From a bacterium (lineage in GTDB: Bacteria > Planctomycetota > J058 > JAJDCP01), in NCBI GenBank assembly GCA_030428695.1, contig JAUIEM010000036.1, positions 1 to 36,586 on the forward strand: a stretch of 36,586 bases of DNA, written 5' to 3'. Shown here piece by piece: positions 15,507-24,969 of the stretch. The first letter of the stretch is position 1, and each line of letters opens with the position of its first letter. The translations under genes were made by a program, and so were the position numbers. The notes under the pieces are model-generated. The model did not search any database. It had not been told where the DNA came from and was given only the letters and a program-made list of their open reading frames with translations.

Positions 15507-16217
15507 TCAATCCCCGCAGGGCGTGCGCAAGCCGCCCTTCGCCCAGGCCTCGCGGGCCGGGGCGAGCAGCGCCATCACCTCGTCGACCGAGGCGGCGGGC
15601 TGGGGCAGCAGCAGATCCTCCGGGTTGACCAGGGGGGGCGTGAACTGGAGCATGCTCTCCCGCATCCAGTCGACCAGCCCGGTCCACATCGTGCCGAAGA
15701 GGATCAGCGGCGAGCCGACGATGTGCCGGACCTGCAGCAGCTGCCAGGCGATCAACAGCTCGAGGGTGGTGCCGATCCCACCCGGCATCACGACGTAGGC
15801 GTTGGACAGGTGCACGAAGTGGTGCAGCCGGCTGAAGAAGGTCTGGTGGTGGAAGATCTTTTCGACGAAGGGGTTGGGGTCCTCCTCGAAGGGCAGCGTG
15901 ACCGACAGCCCGTAGGAGGTCGTCCGGTTCTCCGGGTCGCCGAGGTTCTCGCCCTGGTTGGCCGCCTCCATCAGGCCCGGCCCGCCGCCGGTCACGATGT
16001 CGCAGCCGTCGGCGGACAGCCGGGCGGCGAGCTGCAGGGCCTGCTCGTACAGCGGCGAGCCCTCGGGCATGCGGGCGCTGCCGAACAGCGACACACGGAA
16101 TCGAGAGCCGGTGCGGGGCACCTGGCAGGAGAGCTGGTGGATCACCTCCCAGAGGCGGTAGATCGAGGCTTCTATCGTGTCGCGGGCGGAAGAAGAGAAC
16201 TCGGGGTGCTCGGGCAT
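15507..16217 (-). CDS. LOG family Rossmann-fold protein
   Basis: This 236-residue cytoplasmic protein belongs to the LOG (lysine decarboxylase-like, TIGR00730) family, whose studied members hydrolyse nucleoside 5'-monophosphates to base and ribose-5-phosphate. It has the first strand VSLFGSAR (42-49), GGGPGLMEAANQG (77-89) and the signature PGGIGTTLE (145-153, Glu-153). Canonical members have an Arg-Lys pair in an M..RK helix. Here the helix reads FFSRLHHF (127-134), keeping Arg-130 but with Leu after it, so the activity may differ. The start has AGGAG upstream. It lies 60 bases before the ECF sigma gene on the same strand and may be its operon partner. A nucleotide-handling protein next to a stress-type sigma factor is suggestive, but the link is inference. 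Confidence 0.9.
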   Translation of the reverse strand: MPEHPEFSSSARDTIEASIYRLWEVIHQLSCQVPRTGSRFRVSLFGSARMPEGSPLYEQALQLAARLSADGCDIVTGGGPGLMEAANQGENLGDPENRTTSYGLSVTLPFEEDPNPFVEKIFHHQTFFSRLHHFVHLSNAYVVMPGGIGTTLELLIAWQLLQVRHIVGSPLILFGTMWTGLVDWMRESMLQFTPPLVNPEDLLLPQPAASVDEVMALLAPAREAWAKGGLRTPCGD

Positions 16218-16307
16218 CGGGGCTCCTGTCGCGGAGCTTCGCCAGCCGAGCGGGCTGCCAGGGACGCGCGGCCCTCCGCTGCCCGCGTCGCACCGCCATC
16301 ATAGGGG

Positions 16308-16455
16308 CTGTCAGGCAACAAATCCTTGCTTTTCGGTGAGGGATCGTCGTCGATGGCAAGGAGCGAGGAGCTCGCATACGGGCTGTATTCGGGCGACGAG
16401 CGACGCAGCCAGCGGCGGCGAGGGCCAGCGAAAACGAGGATTTGTTGCCTGACAG
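16308..16455. mobile_element. 148-bp element with terminal inverted repeats (MITE-like)
   Basis: CTGTCAGGCAACAAATCCT (16308-16326) recurs as its exact reverse complement at 16437-16455. The match extends inward to about 27-30 bases with one mismatch and a one-base indel (TTGCTTTTCG against TCGTTTTCG). The 110 bases between contain smaller palindromes, including ATAC-gggct-GTAT. No transposase is present. It fits a miniature inverted-repeat element or a dispersed structured repeat placed between the LOG gene and the double-kinase gene. As RNA it would fold into one long hairpin in either direction. The rest of the 351-base gap (16218-16568) holds only promoter and ribosome-binding signals. Confidence 0.75.
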
Positions 16456-16506
16456 GCCCGTAGCAGGGCGATCGAGCCCGCGCGCACTGTTCGGCCCCGG
16501 ATCGGC

Positions 16507-16512
16507 TATACT
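16507..16512 (+). promoter_or_regulatory. Candidate -10 box of the double-kinase gene
   Basis: TATACT matches five of six consensus bases of a sigma-70 -10 element and lies 57 bases before the TTG start. The hexamer 17 bases upstream (GCACTG) is a poor -35. The box sits just outside the inverted-repeat element, so the element could affect its use. Confidence 0.4.
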
Positions 16513-16568
16513 GTGCGGGAAACCAGAGCGCTTCCGGCGGGCCCGGCCCGCCCCGGCGGAGGGCCGCG

Positions 16569-19582
<3,014 letters not shown>

Positions 19583-19583
<1 letters not shown>

Positions 19584-20275
19584 TGCGCGCGCTCTTCCTG
19601 GTGCTGTGCGCGTCTTTCGCCTGGGCGCAGGCCTGGCAGGCGGATGTGGAAGCGCTCGCGGGGGCCGATCCCGACGCGCGGGACGAGGCCGCGCGGGCGC
19701 TGCTCGAGCTGGCCGCGGAAGACCGACCGGCGGCGCGCGCGGCGATCGCGGAGGCGGGGCCGGAAGCCCTCGCGCGGCTCGACGAGCTCGAGGCGATGTG
19801 GCAGGCTCGCGACGCGCAGCAGGGCCTGTGGCTCGAGCTCGAGTGGCCGGGAGTCGAGAACTACGGCAGCTTCCGGCCGGCGCTGCGGGTCACCAACGTC
19901 GGCGCCGAGACCGCGCTGTTCGCGCTGCCGATCGCCGGCTCCTCCCACGGGCTGCGCACGCCGCGGGTCGCGGTGTCGATCGAGCGGCCGGGGGCGGACG
20001 GCTGGGAAGCCTTCCCGCAGCCACCGCCGCCGGCCTGCGGCATGCTGTTTCCGCGCACGGAGAGCGACTTCGTGCGGCTCGCCCCGTTCGCCAGCGTCAC
20101 CGTCGAGAGCTTCCTGCCCTGGGTGGCGGTGCCCGCGGGAGCCTTCCGCGTGTGGCTGCGCTACGCCCACGTGGCGGAAGGCCCCGATCCTCTCGCGGAG
20201 GAAGCCTCCTTGCAGCTTCTGCCACGCAGCGTCAGCATCGAAGTGGAAGTCGGCCCGCTGCTCGTCGAGCCGTAG
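19583..20275 (+). CDS. Secreted hypothetical protein
   Basis: This is a 230-residue exported protein with signal peptide MRALFLVLCASFAWAQ and cleavage near Gln-16. A helical part follows (about 18-75; DARDEAARALLELAAEDRPAARAAIAEAG reads as one HEAT-like hairpin). The rest is beta-rich (LWLELEWPGVENYGSFRPALRVTNVG, then FALPIAGSSHG and FRVWLRYAHVAEG) and resembles an immunoglobulin-like fold seen in proteins with a 'perception of relative gain/loss' barrel. I do not recognise a family. Its ATG overlaps the kinase TGA by one base (TGATG), so it is translated with the double kinase. An exported partner coupled to a cytoplasmic kinase suggests a shared pathway rather than direct contact. Confidence 0.82.
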
Positions 20276-20301
20276 CGGGAGACCTCCCGCGAGGTGATCC
20301 G

Positions 20302-21063
20302 GTGCTCCGCTCGTTCCTCTTCCTCCTGCTCTGCTCCGTCCTGGGCGCGGACCACCTGCTGCTCGAGGACGGGCGCCGGCTGGAGGGGGTGGTCAGCGTG
20401 TCGGGGGACTCGCTCGTGCTGCGCCGGCGCGGCTTCCGCCAGAGCTTCCACCGCGACGCCGTGCGCGCCGTCAGCTACGGGCCGACCGCCGAAGAGCGGC
20501 TGACCGCGCGCCTGGCCGCGGTCGACCTCGGCGACCCCGAGCGCCTCTACGCCCTGGCGGCCTGGGCGGAGCACCAGGGGCTGGAAGACCGCGCCGAGGA
20601 GCTCCTGTTGTGGGCCCGCGCGACCGAGCTCGAGCAGCGCATCGCCCGCTCGCGCAGCGTCGAGGAGCGCTTCGCCGTCGCCCGCTGGGTGCGCGAGCAG
20701 GGCTACTCGCCGGCGACGGTGGAGCTGTGCGACGCCCGGGTGTTCGCCCGCGACCCCGACCACTTCGGCCTGCGCGCGCTGCGCGGCGACGTGTTCTGCG
20801 CCGGGCGCTGGATGAGCCGCGCCGAGGCGGAGACGCACACGGCCCGGGAGCTCGAGGTGCTGCGCGCCGGGCTGCGGCCCGGGGCCGACGCCGAGGAGCT
20901 GCTGATCTGGCTCGACGAGATCAGCGGCCGGCCGCGCTACGACCGCGGGCTGTTGCGCGCCGTGCGCGAGGCCCTGCCGCCGCCGGCCACGCTGCGGGTC
21001 GGCCCGCCCGAGCTGTCGCCCGGACACGGCCTGCTGCGCCGCGTGCTCGAGCGGCGGCCCTGA
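20302..21063 (+). CDS. Secreted hypothetical protein with small beta-barrel-like N-terminal motif
   Basis: This 253-residue exported protein starts at GTG 20302, 26 bases after the previous stop and behind GAGGTG. A signal peptide (MLRSFLFLLLCSVLGA) is followed by DHLLLEDGRRLEGVVSVSGDSLVLRRRGFRQSFHRDAVRAV (about 17-57). This is a pattern of short strands ('L.DGr.leG.v...gd.l.l') often seen at the start of planctomycete exported proteins. The rest is alpha-helical (AEERLTARLAAVDLGDPERLYALAAWAEHQGL and following) and TPR- or HEAT-like, ending in a Pro/Arg tail. No catalytic residues are recognisable. It sits between the first exported protein and phosphofructokinase, 72 bases ahead of the latter. 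Confidence 0.8.
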   Translation: MLRSFLFLLLCSVLGADHLLLEDGRRLEGVVSVSGDSLVLRRRGFRQSFHRDAVRAVSYGPTAEERLTARLAAVDLGDPERLYALAAWAEHQGLEDRAEELLLWARATELEQRIARSRSVEERFAVARWVREQGYSPATVELCDARVFARDPDHFGLRALRGDVFCAGRWMSRAEAETHTARELEVLRAGLRPGADAEELLIWLDEISGRPRYDRGLLRAVREALPPPATLRVGPPELSPGHGLLRRVLERRP

Positions 21064-21077
21064 GCGGCCGGCCCGCT

Positions 21078-21106
21078 TTGCGTTGCTCCGGCGGGAGCGC
21101 TACTAT
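21078..21106 (+). promoter_or_regulatory. Candidate promoter of the phosphofructokinase gene
   Basis: TTGCGT (21078-21083), exactly 17 bases and TACTAT (21101-21106) fit a sigma-70 promoter, 30 bases before the pfk ATG. It would allow pfk and the four-gene downstream part of the run to be expressed independently of the upstream kinase. Confidence 0.5.
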
Positions 21107-21135
21107 CGGAGCATCTCACGAGTGAGGGAAGCGCG

Positions 21136-22239
21136 ATGCCGATCCGCAACGTCGCGGTCAACACCGGCGGGGGGGATGCGCCGGGACTCAACGCCGTCAT
21201 CCGGGCGATCGTCCTGTCGTCGCTGCGCCAGGGCTGGAAGGTCTACGGCATCCGCCGCGGCTACTACGGGCTGAGCGAGCCGAACGGGGTCGTCCCCCTC
21301 GACCGCGACGCGGTCCGCGGCATCACCCACCTCGGCGGCACCATCCTCGGCTCGGTCAACAAGGGCCATCCCTTCGCACAACCGGTCGTGCAAGCCGACG
21401 GCAGCGTGGTGATGACCGACGTCTCCGATCAGGTGCTCGCGCGCTTCGAGGAGCTCGAGGTCGACGTGCTGTTCGCGATCGGCGGGGACGGCAGCCTCGC
21501 GATCGCCCACCGGCTCGCCGAGCGCGGGCTCAACGTGATCGGCGTGCCGAAGACCATCGACAACGACGTGCCGCACACCGTCGTCACCTTCGGCTTCGAC
21601 ACCGCGGTCGGCATCGCGACCGAGGCGGTCGAGCGGCTGCACACCACGGCCGAGGCCCACGAGCGGGTGATGGTCTGCGAGGTGATGGGCCGGCACGCGG
21701 GCTGGATCGCGCTCAACGCCGGGGTCGCGGCGACCGCCGACGTCATCCTGCTGCCCGAGATCCCCTTCGACATCGACATCGTCTGCGAGAAGGTGCGCCA
21801 GCGCGACGAGATCGGCCGCAACTTCACGATGATCGTCGTCGCCGAGGGGGCGTACGAGAAGGGCGGCGAGCCGTTCTTCCTGAAGAAGAAGGACGGCCAG
21901 CAGCGGCTCGGCGGCATCGGCCAGTACGTCGCCGACCAGATCGCCGAGCGCACCGGTAAGGACTCGCGCGCGGTGGTGCTCGGGCACCTGCAGCGCGGCG
22001 GCGGGCCGTCGACCTTCGACCGGCTGCTGTCGCTGCGCTTCGGCGCCGCGGCGGTGCGGCTGGCGCTGCAGGGCGACTTCGACAAGATGGTGTCGCTCAA
22101 CCCGCCCGGCATCACCGGCGTGCCGCTCTCCGAGGTCGCGGGCAAGACCAAGTGCGTGCCGCTCGACTGCGACACCATCCGCACGGCCCGCATCCTCAAC
22201 ATCTGCCTCGGCGACGAACGGACCCTGTCGGAGGCCTGA
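21136..22239 (+). CDS. pfkA: 6-phosphofructokinase
   Basis: This 367-residue cytoplasmic enzyme phosphorylates fructose 6-phosphate to fructose 1,6-bisphosphate, the committed step of glycolysis. Family motifs are NTGGGDAPGLNAVIRAIV (9-26, phosphoryl donor loop), IGGDGSLAIAHRL (115-127), PKTIDNDV (138-145, catalytic Asp-142), MGRHAGWIAL (184-193) and GHLQRGGGPSTFDRLL near residue 285. The residue matching E. coli Gly-104 is Gly-119, as in ATP enzymes. The one matching Gly-124 is Lys-139, as in pyrophosphate enzymes and some actinobacterial ATP enzymes. ATP use is more likely but not certain. GAGGGA lies 8 bases before the ATG. It is separated from the receiver-like/kinase gene by one base, so kinase control of this enzyme is an attractive inference. 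Confidence 0.95.
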   Translation: MPIRNVAVNTGGGDAPGLNAVIRAIVLSSLRQGWKVYGIRRGYYGLSEPNGVVPLDRDAVRGITHLGGTILGSVNKGHPFAQPVVQADGSVVMTDVSDQVLARFEELEVDVLFAIGGDGSLAIAHRLAERGLNVIGVPKTIDNDVPHTVVTFGFDTAVGIATEAVERLHTTAEAHERVMVCEVMGRHAGWIALNAGVAATADVILLPEIPFDIDIVCEKVRQRDEIGRNFTMIVVAEGAYEKGGEPFFLKKKDGQQRLGGIGQYVADQIAERTGKDSRAVVLGHLQRGGGPSTFDRLLSLRFGAAAVRLALQGDFDKMVSLNPPGITGVPLSEVAGKTKCVPLDCDTIRTARILNICLGDERTLSEA

Positions 22240-22240
22240 G

Positions 22241-23440
22241 ATGCCCGCGCTCGCGGTGATCGGCGACCCTGCCCTGGCCGAGAAGCTCCAGACCATGCTG
22301 GCCGGACGTGCGCAGGTCGCGGTCTACGGCTCGATCCGTGAGGCGATCGTCGACTGGGACCTCGAGCCGCCGGAGGTCTGCGTGCTGTGCGTCGACGAGC
22401 CGGCGGATTCGGTGCGCCAGCTGCGCTACCTGCACGCCGCGGCCGCGCTCGCGATCCTGGTCCTCGCGCCGGCGGAGCGCCAGGCCGAGGTGCGCAGGGC
22501 GATCTCCGAGGGGGCGAACGACTTCCTGCAGATCCCCTTCCAGGACATCGAGCTCAAGGCGAAGATCCTGCGCTGGCTGAAGCCGCCACGCAGCTCGGAC
22601 GACCTGGTCGGCTGGCTGCGCTCCTGCGGCCGGCGCACCCTGCCGCTGCCCGCCGGCAAGCCGCTCTCCTTCGGTCCGCTCCGGGTCGTGCAGCAGCTCG
22701 GGGCGGGGCGCTGGAGCCGGGTGTTCAAGGCTCTGGACGACGCGGGGGAGGCCTGGGCGCTCAAGCTCTCCCAGGCGACCTTCAAGGAAGACGCCGAGGC
22801 CGCGCAGCGCTTCGCCCAGGAGCGCACCATCCTCGACCGCGTCGACCACCCGCACATCGTCCAGCTGCACGAGGCGGGGGAGCTCAAGGACGTCGAGTTC
22901 ATGGTCCTCGGCTACGTCGACGGGCCGAGCCTGATGAAGATCATGCGCCGCACCAAGAAGACCCCGAAGAAGCGCCCGCCGGTCAAGCAGTCGCTGCGCT
23001 ACGCGCGGGACATCGCCGAGGCGCTCGTGTACCTGCACGATCGGGGCATCGTCCACCGCGACGTCAAGCCGACCAACGTGCTGGTCGACGGCAACGATCG
23101 GGCGGTGCTGATCGACTTCGGCCTCGCCTACCGCTCGAAGGATCCGCGCATCACGAGCAGCGCCTCCTTCGTAGGCACCCTCGGCTACGTGCCGAAGGAG
23201 GAGGTCTCGGGCGCGCCGCCGAGCCCCCTGCGCGACGTCTTCTCCCTCGGCGTGACGCTGATGTTCCTGTTGACCGGACGCCGCCTGCAGCCTGGGGATG
23301 ACCCCGCCAAGGTGCTCGAGCCCTTCGCGCTGCCGCCCGGCGTGCCACGCCTGATCCGCCACTGCCTGCGCGAGCGCGCCCGACGGGTGGGCAGCCGGCA
23401 GGTTCTGCAGGAGCTCGAAGCCTGCCTCGAGGAGTGCTGA
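22241..23440 (+). CDS. Receiver-like domain fused to Ser/Thr protein kinase
   Basis: This 399-residue soluble protein joins a response-regulator-like domain (about 1-115) to a Hanks-type kinase (about 145-395). The N-terminal part has the alternating strands of a receiver: LAVIGDPALAEKLQTML, EVCVLCVDEP with Asp-52 at the phospho-acceptor position, and GANDFLQIPF where receivers end in 'K-P-F'. The lysine is replaced by Ile-98 and only one of the two acidic pocket residues is obvious (Asp-9), so it may be a pseudo-receiver. The kinase has a glycine-poor loop (LGAGRWSRVFKA, 153-164), Lys-175, HRDVKPTN (272-279) and DFG at 292-294, so it looks active. No membrane helix is seen. It starts one base after the pfk stop and its own stop overlaps the FGGY kinase start, which points to a shared function. 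Confidence 0.9.
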   Translation: MPALAVIGDPALAEKLQTMLAGRAQVAVYGSIREAIVDWDLEPPEVCVLCVDEPADSVRQLRYLHAAAALAILVLAPAERQAEVRRAISEGANDFLQIPFQDIELKAKILRWLKPPRSSDDLVGWLRSCGRRTLPLPAGKPLSFGPLRVVQQLGAGRWSRVFKALDDAGEAWALKLSQATFKEDAEAAQRFAQERTILDRVDHPHIVQLHEAGELKDVEFMVLGYVDGPSLMKIMRRTKKTPKKRPPVKQSLRYARDIAEALVYLHDRGIVHRDVKPTNVLVDGNDRAVLIDFGLAYRSKDPRITSSASFVGTLGYVPKEEVSGAPPSPLRDVFSLGVTLMFLLTGRRLQPGDDPAKVLEPFALPPGVPRLIRHCLRERARRVGSRQVLQELEACLEEC

Positions 23441-24969
23441 TGCCCGCCGAGACCGTCCTCGCCCTCGATGTCGGAACCCAGAGCAGCCGCGCCCTGTTGT
23501 ACGGGATGGACGGCACCGTCCTGTCCCGCGGGCGGCGGCAGCACAAGCCCCTGATCTCCCCCGAGCCGGGCACGGCGGAGGTCGATGTCGAGGACATCTG
23601 GCGCAGCCTGTGCCGGGCGGTCGAGATCTGCATGGCGGGCCAGGAGCCGCCCCGCGCGGTCGGCCTCGCGACCCAGCGCCGGGTGCTGGTCGCCTGCGAC
23701 GCCGACGGGGCGCCGCTCGGCAACGCCTACTCCTGGCTCGACACCCGCAAGGCCAAGGGCTACCCCGACCAGGGGCTGCTCGGCGGGCTGGTGTGCAAGC
23801 TCAGCGGCATCGAGCGGCTGCCCGGGGCGCTGGTCACCTACAGCCAGGCCAACCTGCTGTACGAGCATCGGCCGGCGGACTACGCGCGCACGGTGCGCTT
23901 CCTCACCCTGGCCGGCTGGCTGACGCGGAAGATCACCGGGGCCGACCGCGACGCCTGCGGCAGCATCGTCGGCGCCTGGCCCTACGACGCGAAGCACAGC
24001 CGCTGGTTCGACCAGGAGTTCATCCTGCGCCTGACGGGGATCCGGCGCGACCAGCTGCCGACCCTGGTGCCGAGCGGCGGCACCCTCGGCAGCATCCTGC
24101 CCGCGCAGGCCGAGGCCTGGGGGCTGACCGAAGGCACGCCGCTGATCGCGGTCGGCGGCGACAAGCAGGCGGAGGTGCTCGGCGCGGGGGTGACCAGCCG
24201 CGCGCGCGGCACCGCCCAGATCAGCCTCGGCACCGGCTGCTCGGTGTCGGTGGTCGGCCCCCTCGCGAAGACCTCCCTCGGCTTCCTGTGGCTGACCTGC
24301 AACGCCGCCGAGCCGGGCGCCTTCTGCCACGAGTACCTGCTGCCGCGGGGCTTCTGGATGTGGACCTGGTACCTCGAGCAGCTCGGCTCCCCCGACCGGC
24401 TGCAGGCCGAGGCCCTCGGCAAGTCCCCCGAGGCCTGGCTCAGCGAGGCCCTCGAGCGCATCCCCGAGGGCTGCGCCGGGCTGGTCGCGCTGCCGCGCTG
24501 GAGCTCCCCGGCCGAGGCGCCCTTCGCCTCCGGCGCCCTGATCGGCTTCAGCGAGCTGCACACCCGACTGCACATCGCCCGGGCCCTGGTCGAGGGCATC
24601 GCCTTCGACCTCAAGCGCGGCCTGACACGCCTCGAGGAGCAGTTCGGCCCGATCGCGCGGGTCCGGGTCGGCGGCGGCGGCGCGCAGTCGCCGACGGTGC
24701 TGCGCATCCTCTGCGACGTGCTCGACCGCCCCCTCGAGGTGCCGCGCGACTTCGAGCTGACCGCGCGCGGGGTCGGCGCGGTGACGGCCGTCGGCAGCGG
24801 CCTGTTTCCGACGCTGGACGGGGCGGTGGCGGCCTTCACCGTCGAGCACGACAAGCTGTCGCCGCGGGCGCACGGCGTCCGCACCTACGAGCGCATCTAC
24901 CGCGAGCGCTTCCTGCCGGCGCTCGAGGCCAACCGGGGGCTGGGCTGGTGGAAGCCCCGCGTGCGGTGA
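23440..24969 (+). CDS. FGGY family carbohydrate kinase (xylulokinase-like)
   Basis: This 509-residue cytoplasmic sugar or polyol kinase has the ATP-binding N-terminal strand LALDVGTQSSRALLY (7-21), GTAEVDVEDIWRSL (44-57), SWLDTRKAKGY (98-108), VGGDKQAEVLGAG (238-250, catalytic base Asp-241), the phosphate loop ISLGTGCSVSV (261-271) and VGGGGAQSPTVLRILCDVL (about 410-428). Length and layout fit the xylulokinase/gluconokinase branch. The natural substrate cannot be fixed from sequence. Its product could feed the pentose phosphate pathway and so link to the phosphofructokinase two genes upstream. ATG 23440 overlaps the preceding TGA by one base. A GTG six bases earlier is possible. Its own stop overlaps the next start by four bases. 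Confidence 0.92.
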   Translation: MPAETVLALDVGTQSSRALLYGMDGTVLSRGRRQHKPLISPEPGTAEVDVEDIWRSLCRAVEICMAGQEPPRAVGLATQRRVLVACDADGAPLGNAYSWLDTRKAKGYPDQGLLGGLVCKLSGIERLPGALVTYSQANLLYEHRPADYARTVRFLTLAGWLTRKITGADRDACGSIVGAWPYDAKHSRWFDQEFILRLTGIRRDQLPTLVPSGGTLGSILPAQAEAWGLTEGTPLIAVGGDKQAEVLGAGVTSRARGTAQISLGTGCSVSVVGPLAKTSLGFLWLTCNAAEPGAFCHEYLLPRGFWMWTWYLEQLGSPDRLQAEALGKSPEAWLSEALERIPEGCAGLVALPRWSSPAEAPFASGALIGFSELHTRLHIARALVEGIAFDLKRGLTRLEEQFGPIARVRVGGGGAQSPTVLRILCDVLDRPLEVPRDFELTARGVGAVTAVGSGLFPTLDGAVAAFTVEHDKLSPRAHGVRTYERIYRERFLPALEANRGLGWWKPRVR

